From Casuarius casuarius (Eukaryota; Chordata; Aves; Casuariiformes; Casuariidae), in the NCBI GenBank assembly GCA_003342895.1, contig PTFA01000087.1:1078708-1142707 (forward strand): 64,000 nt of DNA. Reading direction: 5' to 3'. Below the pieces are notes generated by a model. That model searched no databases. It had not been told where the DNA came from and saw only the letters and a list, made by a program, of their open reading frames with translations. Positions 27,854 through 40,430 of the stretch are shown in pieces. The first letter of the stretch is position 1. Every line of letters begins with the position of its first letter. Made by a program: the position numbers and the translations under genes.

Positions 27854-27883
27854 TTTTGTTGTTGGTTTTGTTGTTGTTGTTGT
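27854..27883 (+). repeat. (TTG)n array
   Basis: Imperfect ttg trinucleotides ending before tattttag. Confidence 0.85.
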
Positions 27884-27982
27884 ATTTTAGGTAGCAAATA
27901 GATACAGAAATAAAGGGATGGGGGGGGTAATCGTGAAATTGCGTGTAGGTGAAAAATACCAACAGTAAGCGGCGAAAAACCG

Positions 27983-27996
27983 CCCCCCCCCCCCCC
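27983..27996 (+). repeat. Poly-C run (14 nt)
   Basis: A 14-nt homopolymer of C in the upstream GC-rich domain. Confidence 0.9.
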
Positions 27997-28148
27997 ATGG
28001 CTTATTCATTTAGAAATACTTAAATGAATGTGTTAAAAGCTGAGGCGAGTGCTTCGTTTTCCTGTCGAGACGTGAAGCTGCAAGCATAAAAACCAAATCA
28101 AATCCAAGGGCGAACGTCTCCTGCGCCTGTTAAAATTAAACGCCTCTT

Positions 28149-28169
28149 ACACACACACACACACACACA
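28149..28169 (+). repeat. (CA)n microsatellite
   Basis: About ten pure AC units lie about 170 nt before the 28342 gap, inside the upstream GC-rich domain. Confidence 0.95.
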
Positions 28170-28341
28170 AAGCAGTAGGAAAGTTTGGCAGCCCTGTACA
28201 GCCACACGCCAACGAAAAGCAATAGGAGCAGCGAGCCTAAAATACCGAGGCGGAGTGGCAGCACGGCGGCTAAAGCCCAGCAACAAGCACCGGGCGCCGG
28301 CGGCGGCTCCGCGGCGGCCCCAGCGCGGCCCGCGGGTGCGC

Positions 28342-28506
28342 NNNNNNNNNNNNNNNNNNNNNNNNNNNNNNNNNNNNNNNNNNNNNNNNNNNNNNNNNNN
28401 NNNNNNNNNNNNNNNNNNNNNNNNNNNNNNNNNNNNNNNNNNNNNNNNNNNNNNNNNNNNNNNNNNNNNNNNNNNNNNNNNNNNNNNNNNNNNNNNNNNN
28501 NNNNNN
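28342..28506. other. Assembly gap (165 n)
   Basis: A run of n's interrupts the densest part of the upstream CpG-rich domain. The right flank starts with an atatat/tttt low-complexity stretch. Open frames across it are meaningless. Confidence 0.99.
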
Positions 28507-29497
28507 ATATATATATATTTTTTTCACTTTGCTGACACATCATGTGCGTTGAGCATGCAAGAGCTGCAAAAGGCAGCTCCCTGAAAATAAGGAGGAACCG
28601 ACTGCTTCCAAAATCAAACTCAAGAGAAACATATTAAAAAAAAACAAAACAAAGAAGAAGGAAAAAGAAAGAGGCTGAAGTGGTTAAATCCTGGAGTGGG
28701 AAGAAGGTTTTCCTGAGCTTTGAAGTCTTAATAAATTCACAGAGGAGAGAAAATACTTTGTTCTTTTGTGGGAAGGGATGAACAAGATCTTTGCCAGTCA
28801 CTCCAGATATACACACAACTTATGCAACTGTATCCCAAACTAAAGCACATACATGTCTTGCATAATGTCGTTTGTCACCATACGAATGCTGCTTTTCTGG
28901 CCCCTGTAGAGCCTACAGATTGCTTTACTGATCTTCTGCATCAGATGGCTTTATCCTTCTGGTACTGCATATATTGGGATCTGAGGTCTGTGTAAATATG
29001 TATAAACAAAATGCATATTTTGTAACAGGTTTATTTTTAGTCCCTGTGTTTTTACACTGGGGAAAAAGAGGGTTTAATTAATTTTGATTCTGTTGGGTTG
29101 AGAGTGATTAGTACTAACAGAGATCTGGGTGGAAGCAGAAACCTTATTAAGGCTTTACAAAAAAAAAAATTGGAAATTGCTAGTTTGAAGTGGTCTTCCT
29201 ATAAACACTGCCCTCTCTGTTATACCTTTGACTTCAGCAAAGTGATGCTAGTTTAAATGAAGAGACATTGGCCTCAGGTTTCTAAAGAATCCTGGTGACA
29301 GAGGTTCTCTATAACAAGAGAGAGAAAGTGGTGATTATAATGAACTAGGGATCTGCTAGCCAAGCCTCTGCTCCTTAGGGAGCTGATTCAACTTGCATAG
29401 TTGTGTGCTACGGCGTGTGCATGTGTTTAGCGGTCAGATTTGAATGACTAAAGCAAAATTTAGTAGCAGATGTTACATGTAAGCATGTGGGTGCAAG

Positions 29498-29614
29498 CAT
29501 ATATATGTATGTATGTGTGTGTGTGTAGATATAGACATAGAGGTACAGAGATACAGACATACAGAGATGTAGAGACAGAGCTTTATATATTTTTATACAT
29601 ATATATATACTGTG
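29498..29614 (+). repeat. Mixed microsatellite (AT / GTAT / GT / ACAGAGAT)
   Basis: A patchwork of atat, gtatgtat, gtgtgt, then imperfect 'acagagat/acagacat' octamers, ending in atatatata. It looks like a decayed compound microsatellite. Confidence 0.85.
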
Positions 29615-31299
29615 TATGCACTGTGCGTCAATTGTCTCTGTGACAAAAGACAACTAAAATGTCAATATACATGAGTTTGTATGTTATTTTAAATGGTAAG
29701 ATAGAAAGATTAACCTCCCTGGCTGCTTTGGCAGAGAAAATTATTCTTGTTCAGCTGCAGTTTTCATCACCCTATTTTGTCCTTGACCCTAGGCTACCTT
29801 GTCATGGTTATTTTATGTTAAAGATCTTTACACATATATATTCANAAAATAATTGCTTGTGTTGCTGATAACACACAAACCATTTCAGAGGGAATAGTTT
29901 TAAATGTATAGTTTTCACGTTAGTGTTTTCTGTTCATTCTTCTATTGTAGCAGCATGCNCAAAGGTAACAGTCCAATCTGTTTCACTCCCTTATGCCTTC
30001 ACTTTTGTCTGTGAAGTCTGGGCTTCGATGTTACTAAGGACTGTTAAAATATATTAACAACCAGCATTGTTTTCACTGAAATTAAAATCAATATAAGGGT
30101 GGCATTTTTATATCAACCAGGTGGGGCTTAAGTGGTTGTTATATTTTTATTACGCATACTTGTATTATAACAAATGAATAATTTTAAGCCAAGTCTGTGA
30201 CTTCAAGCACAAATGTGAGAAAGAAGTGGTAAGGAGGCACTATGCCTCAGAAGTGCCCCTGGGAGTCACATTTTCTCCCCTGGTTCTCTAAGAAAAAGTC
30301 ATTTACTGCCAATTTTCCTCAACAGCACGGTGCTACCTCTTTCCTTTCCAAAGACCTCCTGGCTCCATCCACTGAGTGGTGGAAGGATGGTGGCAGGTTT
30401 GCTCCATTCCCCCGCTGTCACCTCTACACTTGCTCCAGTGGAGAAATAACTGAGCCTACTATTTTCTGTCTGAATCCCCAGCCCTTGTGTGTTTTGTGTG
30501 TGTGCACAGCTGTAATGGTGGGTTTGCTCAGATTCCTGTGGCTGAGCTGTGGCACGAGTCACAGGCCAGTCATCTCACAGTGACAAAGCTCTGCCAGGAT
30601 GCTTGCTTGAATGGCGAGCCTCTAGACGTCATTCCCCAGCCCATCTTGAGGCAACCATTAGGTATACCTCCTCTATAGGACAAGCTCCAGGGCTTCTTCA
30701 GCTCTGGGATAGGAACCATAGATTAGGGTCAGGCCAGGAGCATTTTTTCCACATTGTTAGAAGATGCTCAGACTTCCAGGTGCCTTTACATTATGTATAA
30801 AGTATGAAGGAAGGAGGGTACATTTTTCTAAACCATTTGTTGATGAGAGTGGATTCATTTATGTAATTCTCTGATTTCACAAAGTTGAGTATGGGATTTA
30901 ATCAGTTTCTCCACTACAACCTTCTTTATTGCAAAAGTTGCACGAACTTGACTTCTGCAGTTTCTTTTGCAGCCTCCTGTCTGACACCTTTGCCACTGAG
31001 CTCAGTGGGAATATGATGTTTGCAAGGTGTGCAAGACTGGGCCCAAATACAGAATATTCCCTTTCAACAAGCGACTAATGAAAACATTACTCTTCTTACC
31101 CTTTCCCTCTGAATTTCTCTCTTGTTCTGCTATTATTTTACTATTAATTCTTGTCATTACATTGCTAAAAAGCCAGTCTTACTGCACTGCTGGTTTTCTG
31201 GGCCTAGGTTTAAGAAGGATCAGACCTACTGTTTGCATGAAAGGCAAATTGCAAACCTGGTCTTGCAGTTCTCACTCAAACAAGTTGGACCGCTCGAAC

Positions 31300-31435
31300 A
31301 AACCCTGCATGTCCTTAGGCAAACCTCATTGAAGTCAATGCGTGTTAAGGCTGAATAAAGGAATTCATTGATTTCAGCGGTTCTAATCTCATGTGTCAAG
31401 ATTTATTCATGTGAATTGCAGGATCATGTTTCAAA
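31300..31435. repeat. Decayed palindromic repeat with 'cattgaagtcaatg' core
   Basis: The sequence aacctcattgaagtcaatgc, then aaggctgaataaaggaattc, then attgatttcagcggttctaa and tgaattgcaggatcatg fits the same group of palindromic sauropsid repeats that end in 'tgcaggatc'. Boundaries are approximate. Confidence 0.55.
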
Positions 31436-32154
31436 ACTGAGGGTATTTTATACTGTAAAACAGATGCCCAGACCTGAAGCTAGATCTTTGGTTGCTAATC
31501 ATAAACAGAAGTTTATGATTATGGCTGTATTCCTCTTAGCAGTTTATGTAGAACATTTGAACTGCTACCTACAGATGTTTTATATTAGGTAGATATAAAA
31601 ATATTGTTAGTGGCAAATACATTTTGTATTTTCCTATCACTTCAGAGCAGATGAGTGTGGAATGCACTCAGCAAGGTAAGTCATGTGTTTCGGAGCCTAA
31701 CATAAAGATAATTAAAAAAAACAGATTACCACAAAGTATTGTATGACTGAAATTGTAACAAATCACTACAAGTTGAGAAGACGGAAACCAGGAGTAGAGA
31801 CCAACAGGCTTACTCCCATTCTTGTAGAATCAAGTGAAGGAAAACTTGAATCTAAGCAACACTTGTTTGCTTGTTTAACTTGATTGCTACAAAGCAGTCC
31901 TAAAGGGATTCATCAGTAAGAGGAAGAGAGCAATGTGTTTACAGGGCTGTCATTATTTACATTTAATATTTTGTCTCCTGACTACAGAATCCATTTTGTC
32001 TTTTCCAGTTAGCAGGTATAATGCTGTGAAACAAACCTCTGTGTTTCTTCATTGCTCTCGTGCAGCTGGCTCCATCTTGGGTTCAACTCAGCTGCCACTG
32101 GAGTCAAGGGAAATTGCTCATGTTGACTTTCCTGAGAGCTGGCAGGGTCCTACT

Positions 32155-32236
32155 AGCCCCAATCCTACCTCCCTTGCTCTCAGCCACACAGCCTCCTTTG
32201 ACTGCCATGGGAGCAGGATGAGGTCCTTTGACAGAA
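32155..32236. repeat. Palindromic repeat, same family as at 16872
   Basis: The sequence agccccaatcctacctccct, then cctcctttgactgccatggg, then agcaggatgaggtccttt corresponds to 'caatcctgctccc...attgacttcaatgggagcaggatcaggcc'. The left half is more decayed. Upstream text from 32085 (gccactggagtcaagggaa) may be part of a second copy. Confidence 0.6.
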
Positions 32237-32460
32237 AGTTACAGTGCCAGCCCATGCAGTAAGATCACATTTATTTTCATGATGCCTCTTTATAATGTAG
32301 TTTTATGACTGGGAATTTGAAGGGAAACCTCTAGGAGCAGAAAGTAGCTATTACAGGAGATGCCTCTCAAAGTCATGTGCTTTTAGTCCTAATTATTCTT
32401 CATTGCTCTCTTTCAACTTTTGTAATCATGTATTTCCCCGGCAATGCAACTCAGCTTAGA

Positions 32461-32504
32461 GTGAGATGAAGGAGCACAGGGAGTGAGATGAAGGAGCACA
32501 GGGA
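32461..32504 (+). repeat. Perfect 22-bp tandem duplication
   Basis: The unit starting gtgagatgaaggagcacagg occurs twice head to tail, at 32461-32482 and 32483-32504, without a mismatch. Confidence 0.98.
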
Positions 32505-33706
32505 ATAGAGGCTGCACACAGACATTCTCACAGCAAAAGCAGTATTGCTGAGCCAGAGCACTCAAACATCATGAACCAGCCCGTTCCTACCTAATCATGA
32601 GACCGAATAAAAAAATCATGAGATGTTTTCAAAGTAAATGTGGGCTTCCTTCTGCTTGCTTTCTGATTCTGGTTTCGTGGCATGCCTAGGTTGTGTTTTC
32701 AGCTTTTCGCCAGTAAATAAAAGGCCTAGAAGTGGATGTAAATCCAGAACAAGGGGCATTTAAAAAACAAAACCAAATGCTAGTCTTGCAAGAATGGGCA
32801 AAATTGAAAAAAAAAGGTTTCTGCAGAGACACAGGCAGAATAAAGTAGGCATTACAGAATGTAGTAGCATGAATTGCTTGGCATTCTTATACAACTCACC
32901 TAGTATTTAACTGGGACAAGGACAGAGAGGCTGACATTTAGCCCAGAAAAAGACTGAGGGAAAGCATCTAGACTGGGAAATTACCATGGAAAATGTTATA
33001 GCAGCCTCTCTGACACAGGAAGTATCAGGACACAGGAGGCCTTTTTTGCCCAACTTGGACAATTTGCAGCTCAGGGATTTGCATCAACTTTCAGGCTGTG
33101 TGTAATGCAATCTGTTTGTTCTTATCTGTATAGTGCAGCCCTGAGTGGGGCACAGTATCTTCCCATGGGAGACACCATTGTACCTGAGACCTGCAGCGCC
33201 ACTCAAAGTCTTCCCATGTTCAGCTGGGAGAGGTTAATTATCAAGATGTATATACCTGGTGTATATATCCCTGCTTTATTTTGACAGGCCCTGGTGACTT
33301 TTAGAAAGTGCTCAAGAGCCATTTGTTTTATCAAGCTTTGAAGGAGAGCTTGTGAATGAGGTGAGAGCATTTTAATACCCTAAGAGAAGAGGTAGTTAGG
33401 ATAGAGAGACTGATTCACTCAAGGGTTGAATCTGTTTGTTTTTTTTTCTGGTGCTCTGTTGTGTTTTGCAGCCTTTGCACATCTTTTGTTGCACTCATGC
33501 TTAGTGCAGAGAGGACTATTTAAAGAACCTCAATATATTTATTTAAAGAAGAGAAAAAACTCCTGAGAAGGCAGAATGTTCTTGTTAATATTCTTTGGAG
33601 CTGTTCCCTGTGATTATGTGTTAAGTAAGACACAATGACCAAAAACTGCATTGCACACAGGGTCTCTATGTCATAAATATTTTATCTTTTCTTTTTTAAA
33701 CCTCAG

Positions 33707-33775
33707 CTTGTACAGCTCCTAGCACAACTGTTATACCTGGGGGGGGGGGCCTATGTGGTGCAGCAAGACAGATAA
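33707..33775 (+). repeat. Dispersed repeat, same family as at 59397
   Basis: The sequence cttgtacagctcctagcaca, then a run of G's, then cctatgtggtgcagcaaga corresponds to 'tgtacagcgcctagcacaatggggccctg...cctataggtgctac'. The preceding sodium-like 'gtaagctctt' part is not recognisable. Confidence 0.55.
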
Positions 33776-36700
33776 CTAGTGGCTCCTGCTTCTGAGAATG
33801 AGTGCACGTAGACTGCCTGTACAATATGCTATTACTCAGTGCTTCTCACTTGACTTTCTCAGACGCTCCATTTTGAAGACNATATTCCCATAGCCTCATT
33901 GTGGTGCTGTGCAGTGTTACTTTCAAGCAATATTAACAGGGATGATATTGATCTGAATATACTCCCAGAGTGATCCTTGGAGCAAAATTTGTTGAACGAG
34001 TGTTATTTACAAATTCACCCCAATGTACAAAAGAAATTCAATTCCTTTTTCAAAGCAGANTGATAAAAGGATTCTGATGACTGGATCAGCCTTGCAAATC
34101 AGAGGAAGGCTGGAAGTGCAGGACAACAGCAGGAACAACAAAATTGAAAAAGGGGGTGGGGAGGAAGAGAGAAAAAGAAATACAATATCTAGGAGGTTTG
34201 TGTCATTAAAACCAGATTAAATATTTGTGCTTTGCAAATGATACAAATTGATACAGTTTTAAAAAGCCATTACTAGTACTTCACTATGGGAGTTCAACAT
34301 ATTCTCTGCCCTAGGGCTCTGTTCAGCAGAAATGGTAAGCAGGGCTTCTGTGTGCAGGAGCCTGCTGCCTACCGTGAAATGGGCCTCTTCATCTTTTTAT
34401 CCTATTCAGCAGAAATTTGACTGTCCCATGGAAATGTTTCTCAGGACTGCTGGGGACTTTTGCGCAGAGCCAAAGAGAGGTGAAGGCTTCACTGTAATAT
34501 TCGCTCCCTGGTGGGTCACTGTCTTTTCATTGAACTACAGAGCCCTGTTGCATTCTGTCACAGAAATTAATTTAATATTTTCATCTGAAGTAAAAGTGGT
34601 GTTGAGTAAAATCACTGCCAGGGCGTGGGGAACAAAACATAGGGAATACATTTGCAGCCACTTTGTGCAAGAGCAGAAGGTGGCATCAGGCAGCTGAATC
34701 AATTAGGATAGAGCCAAGGTGACAGGTGTCAGAGTGCATTTTCCNCACTGACCATGAGAAGACAGAGATTGGAAAGTTCTTGGCCCCTGCTAGAGCCAGG
34801 CCTGGTTTCTAGTGTATTAGGGCACACAAAAATTTTCCCTCATGACAGATGACTCGTTTGGTAGAGTGAAGACACTAGTGGCTGAGGTACCTCCTCCATA
34901 ATAAATAATGTGGTCAAAGTGTGAGTGAGCTTGGACTGATATTCGGTTATTCCCTCCTATCTTTCTCTATTAGAAAGCTTAAATAAAGCTTTCAGGATGA
35001 CATTTTCCAAACTGCTCAAGAGATTTACATTCAGAACTCTTGCTGGAAAGAGGCATCAAAATCTCCTAACAGCTTGGGAAACCTCAGGCTTACTGAGAGA
35101 GATATTTTTTTGTATTTCTGTGATTTTCAGCCACGTTTATGCAACAAGCTAACCACGTTTTCCCACGTGATAATGGGTGTTGAACCTGTTCAAAAAACAT
35201 ATTGTAGCTCATTACCTCCTGCCTGAAAAGCAGGTCAGGTCATACTCTGGAGAGTCATGCTGGAAGGTACGGACTCCTCATTCCTGAGGAAGGAGACAGA
35301 TGAACAAAAAGTGAGGAGAGAACTTGAGATGAACTTCAATATCTGGTTGATTTCTTCATTAATGTGAAAATTCTGGGAGNAGCCGTTATAAACACTCAGC
35401 AGAGGGAGGTGAATGTGTACTTAATGGCATCAGCTACCTGAGCTGTTCCAGTGCCTGGACTGCTCTCAGTGCCTTCTGGCACTGCAGGATCAGGCACAGA
35501 TTGGATGGGAGTCCTCACTCACTACTAGGTTTGAGGTACTGCATGTCCACTGACCAAACTGTACTTGTTCCTGTCCTTTATCTTGCTGCTGATGTTCTCA
35601 CAGTCATGCCATTTGACATGAGAATGGCTTAGGATACTCTGTCTCAAATGCAGCTGTTGAGGAAGAAGTGCTATAAATGCCATCAGTCAGTCCAAACCTA
35701 AAGTTTTGGGGGACGTGNTCTTCCAGACACTATAGCTGTCCCTTCAGACAAAGACAGCCAGATTCTCAGTTGTTTACTGTGCTGTATCCAGCCATATATC
35801 AGTGTGAAAAAGCTCACTTTGGAATCAGTGAGGGATTCTGTGGAAAAATGAAGGATGACGTTGCAAATTTTTAAGGGGTATATTCCCTTCTCATTCACCC
35901 TTGAGAGGAAACTACAGGAGCTCAAAGAATAACAGGCTGAGACATGCCTAACGTATTCATGAAGCATCTGCTGGGGAAAAAAATAACAGGAAGGATGAAA
36001 AACATACAAAGTTGACGCTGAAGGAAAAAACATTTTTCTGCCTAACAAGGGAGACAAATTGTTGGAGAATTAGTTATCCACTGTCCTTGCTGAGCCTCTC
36101 AAAGCTAGTTAGGCCAATGAGACCTGTGGTGATTTGTTGATAAAGTGCTTCAGTGCAAGTACTGAAGAACGCAGATGGAGCTGCTTGCATGGAATGGCAC
36201 TTTCCTTTGAACCAATTCTCTGTTCCACTTTGGATAAGCATCTCTAACCCTTGCTTGGCTGGGAAGCTTCCCATGTATTCATATCCAGAAGGCGACAACT
36301 CAGGAATAGAATAGCTTCTTAAATTCCATACAGAAACATTGCCTAACGAAGTGTAATTTTTTTTATTCAGCTTCTGAACATGGGCCTGAGAGAGTGAAAG
36401 ATAGGATTCATTTTTTCAAAGGAGATTAGGAGCCCAAGTCTCAATGAAAGTCAATGAGGTCGGAGTGTGAAGTCACACATCCCAAGAGGGATGGAATGTT
36501 ATAGGTCCAAGTGACTGCCACCTAGGTGAGGAGGTTGTAAGTCCCATTTCCTTTAAGTCTTTTAAACTTTGACACAATTTCATGTTTTAGTAGCTGTATG
36601 TCTCAGTTCTTATGCTTCTAGCCTAAACTAAAAAAGACTAGTGAATTTGTCTACTTTTTTGTTTTCAGGTGTGTAACTTGATACACCTCAAAGTGACTTC

Positions 36701-36804
36701 ATTTTCAGAAAAAAAAGATTAGCACCCTTTTCAACACGGGAAGAGAAAGACCCAGAAGTTGCTGATCAAATTTTAAAGTATTCCTTGAGATTAAAGGTCA
36801 TGGG

Positions 36805-36995
36805 AGGGATTTTCAGATGTGTTCAGCACTAGCATTATTCTACCTCATTTGAATTTCACCCTTGACTTCAAAGTTAGTGATGTTAGGCCAATATGAGAGC
36901 TTTGGAAAATCACACTGCATTGATTCAAATCTCAGAGCCAGTGATTATACTTTGTGCTGACATAACAGGAGTAAATCAGGTGTGTGTTACACTCT
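36805..36995. repeat. Cluster of decayed palindromic-repeat pieces
   Basis: The sequence ggattttcagatgtgttcag and, later, ggagtaaatcaggtgtgtgt, then tacactctcagg echo the 'gattttcaaaagtgctcagc' and 'gagtaaatcaggtgta...ttacac' sauropsid repeats. Two relics seem to be joined. Boundaries are approximate. Confidence 0.45.
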
Positions 36996-38288
36996 CAGGA
37001 CCTGCTTCAGTAGTTCAGCCCAGATACATCTCCTCCTTTGAGTAAGATGCCAGGTGTTCTTTCTGCAAATCTATATTTCTTGACATAGTAGAAGGCAAAG
37101 ATGTTGAAGCCTTTCCAGAAAGCATTTTCTTGACCATTTTTCCCAAATGTCCAGGACTATGTGGAGCTTAGCTACCTTTCTGCATAGGTTGCTGTATAAT
37201 CTGGACACAGTAGTAAGGCTTGGATTTTCAGTTTAACACTTTGCATGGTCATTTACATGGGTGTAAAAGTCTATTTAGAGAGATTCAAAGTTTTGTTTTT
37301 TTCAAAACAAAAAGAGTCAAGTGAGAAAAGAACACTTTGTTTTAACTCTTCCCAGTGAGAATGAACATAAAAATCCCTGGTAGGAATACAGTTTCCAAAA
37401 AANCAGTTAATTTACTTTACCAGGCACTGTAGAGTATGTGATATGTGAAAGGCAGCATACAACAGCTAAATTACGTATTTAGAATAAAAAGGAATTGGGT
37501 AAAGAATAAACTGGCTTTATCTCTTTGCCCTCAAATGAGGAGCTTGTGATTTTTTGGTGACAAGTGACAGAACTTAAGTCAATTCTTCATGGTTACTCCT
37601 GACAAGAGAAATATATTGTTTACCCCTTTAGCTCAAGTTCTATATTACACTTATTGATGCAGCTCTTTCCATAAAAGCAGCATAGAGGCAGTGCTGCTGA
37701 GACTTCCAAGTATGCCAAAAGTTTTGATTTTAGTACATTTTTCTTGCATCAGAGTGTCTGCATTTTTCAGAAGCCCTTTGACCTGTGCATGTGGCAGCAC
37801 AGGGAAGGACTTTCCAAGGACTGAAATAAACACTAAAGCCCAGCTGTTGATTTATAGAATCACGTAACCCATTTACCCACCTTTGTCCAATGAGTTGAAA
37901 AATTAATGGCATTTTGCATTTAAAGGGCCAAATTTTTTTCTGCAGATGTAATCAGGCATTTTCCATTGAAGTCAGTAAGTGTTGTCTGCACATAGGAAAG
38001 AATTTAGTCCTATCTTGAGATTCAGAGTCTGTTTGGTAAGTCTGATCCTGTGATCCAGATAGAAGGCTAAAATGAGATAGCTGGAAAAAATCAGGGGAAA
38101 TGCAAGAGAGAGATGGAAGGACAGGATGAAAGGCAGAACAGGAATGTGCTTACTCAGCAACAGTGGGAGAACAAGGGAGAGTATTATAACTGGAGAAATG
38201 CTTTGAGCTGATAATGGAAAGGAAACCATTTAATTGCAAACAATGGACTTGAGATGACAAGATGAAGAGCTCCTNCTTCAAGGGAAAA

Positions 38289-38395
38289 GCCAGATTTTTA
38301 AAGGTGTAAAGGCACCTAACACTTTTGAAATCAAACAAATTGCTGCTTTGCAGGACAAGTCAGATTTATAAAGGTGCTAGGGATCCAAGTCAGAG
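38289..38395. repeat. Dispersed repeat with 'ccagatttttaaaggtg' ends
   Basis: The string ccagatttttaaaggtgtaa, then ggcacctaacacttttgaaa matches the sauropsid palindromic repeat 'ccagatttttaaaggtatttaggcgcctaa...acttttgaaaatct'. A near-direct second copy of the left end (tcagatttataaaggtgcta) begins at 38360, which suggests tandem or nested copies. Confidence 0.6.
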
Positions 38396-39489
38396 GCACA
38401 AGTGCATTTACACAGCTGGCCTTCAGTGCCCTCTAATCTCACCAGAATGACAAGCCTTAAAAATAGGAAACACTCTGTATTGACACCCACTGAAGTCCAA
38501 CCTTCTGTGTTGAGGCAATCTGTGTTTCAGAACTGCAATGGAGCTGAAAACTCATAATAGAAAATCACATGGGCCATATCCTGAATGCCCTGCTCTAGTG
38601 AAGGGGAAGGAAATTTGCTCTTTTAACAACAGGACAAAGACTGAGTAAAAGCTTTGAGATGCTCAGTTGTGGATATCCACTTTTGTAGAATTAACTTCTA
38701 GAGACAAGTCAAAGTGAGTATTGTTGTCTTGTCAGGTCACACTGTACAATTGCTGTGCATCTGCTTTTAGATTATGAAAATACTCTAGTATGTCCTGTCT
38801 TCTATTATATTGACATTGTAGCTCCTGCAGTTTTTGATGTGCCCTTTCTCTAGCTGAATGAGAAAGCCAGGAGAATATGTGTATGTCCACTGGCCTCTGC
38901 AAAGTGTTTGAGACTAGAAGGATCTTAGGCTTCTTCTGACTGATATTAAGAGTACTTCTGAGAAGTCAGGATATGTAAATCCTCCCTACAGATGTGGAAA
39001 AACTAAAGCAAGAAAATAAGTACATTCAAAAAAATCCTGACACTTCATTAAAGACTAGAAGTATTTTGGACTTCTTTCAAGTTGCATTTTACATTTTACA
39101 TTATTACATGGAAAATGTGTCTGCTTTCCCTTGTCTTTTACCCCCTATACTTGAGGGTGACCTGAAGGTTAAAAATCCTCCTAAATGGAATGTGGTCATA
39201 GGAACACACTTTCTTCTCTTTTTGCTGTTCAGGCAATCAGTGGAAAGTTTGTGTTTATGATGCTTTAACAAAGCAATAGGGACGGGACTCTTAGGTGGCA
39301 AGGAACAGAGTAATAGCTATTGTAATCAGATAACCGGGAATCAGAGTTGGATGTGGCCAGCTAGAGAATGAAATACAAGACAGAGGACAGCTGTATATCT
39401 GCACCCTGTGGAGGAGGAACCCTGTGAGGAAGAAGGAGTACTGGTAGTAGATGAAATTGAGGGGATCCTAATCTGATGCATCAGCTGTG

Positions 39490-40430
39490 TTATCAGAGGA
39501 ATAATAGTATACTGGTCCAGAAGGATCTCGACAGGTCATCTTGTCTATTCCATTCCTCCAAGAGAGTATCAAACAGTACTCCTGTCCTTTCTTGAAGTTG
39601 TTCGTTTAACCCCTTCTTAGAGATCTCCCATAACAGCAATTCCAGTGTCTCCAAAAGGAATGTGTTCCAGCATTACCTAGTTTCACCTTTAGATATGTTT
39701 CTCCTAATGTCTAGTCTGAATCTCCTTTGCTGCAATGTAAATCCATCCCTTCCTGTTCTCTGCCCTGGACAAGAAGAACAGGTTATTCCCTTCCTCTTTT
39801 TATAGGCCTGAAGACTGTTAACACGAGTGCCCTCAGTCTTCCTGTTAGCCTAAATAGCTCCAGTCCTTTAATCAACACTGCCCGTGTAGATCAAACATGC
39901 TCCGGACCTCTGATCATTCTTATTAGTGTCCTCTGCTTTCTCTCCAACTCAGGCACACCTTTCTTGAAGTACGGTGCTCCAAACTGGATATAGCAGTCCA
40001 GCTGAGGCTTTGCCAATGCTGAGTAGAGCAGAAGGATCACTTCAGGTGTCCTAGAGACTACACTCCTGCTTATGCACCTCAACCATTTTTGCAACAGCAT
40101 GACATTTTTGACTCTCATTCAGCTTGTGATCCACTATAAACCCAAATTCCCTTCCTGCAGAACTGCTATCTAAGCAGTTAGTTCCTATTCTTGTATTTGT
40201 GAAGTTGATTATATCTGCCTAAATGTAATCCCTCACACTTGTTCATATACAATTGCATGTTATTTTTTCAGAGCATTTCTCCAGTTTGTCACAATCATTC
40301 TGAACTCTCATCCTATCCTTCAACATATCCACTGCCCTCCAAACTTCAGATTATCTCCGAATGTTGTATAACCCATTTCATCACATTATTCATAAATGAA
40401 AATAATACGGTCATAATCAGCGAAGGACAA
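39490..40430 (-). mobile_element. CR1 LINE copy, 3' part with reverse-transcriptase remains
   Basis: In reverse orientation this matches the 3' end of sauropsid CR1 elements. The left edge (gtccagaaggatctcgacaggtcatcttgtc) is the familiar 3' untranslated signature. The minus-strand frame at 40118-39891 reads VILLLYSALAKPQLDCYIQF, then GAPYFKKGVPELE and RMIRGPEHV. This is the conserved C-terminal reverse-transcriptase segment (family pattern LYSAL.RP.LEY..QFW.P.FKKD...LE). The element is 5'-truncated near 40430, as usual for CR1, and the open frame breaks outside the short segment. It is old and inactive. Confidence 0.88.

Larger units (their letters stand above)
26230..28341. promoter_or_regulatory. 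Patchy GC-rich, CpG-containing domain about 18 kb upstream of PHF21B
   Basis: CpG-bearing patches occur at about 26230-26560, 26620-26990, 27020-27260, 27525-27650 and 28230-28341, the last running into an n-gap. Less GC-rich sequence lies between, for example 27320-27500. An agccaat box lies near 26918. The final patch (cggcggctaaagcc through ccgcggcggcccc) is the densest. I see no coding sequence with family similarity on either strand. It may be a distal promoter, a non-coding RNA start or an alternative PHF21B 5' exon; the sequence alone does not decide. Confidence 0.5.

Noticed and set aside
28136..28584. Open frames of 85-135 codons around 28342
   Set aside because: They span the 165-n gap and a CA microsatellite, so they are artefacts.
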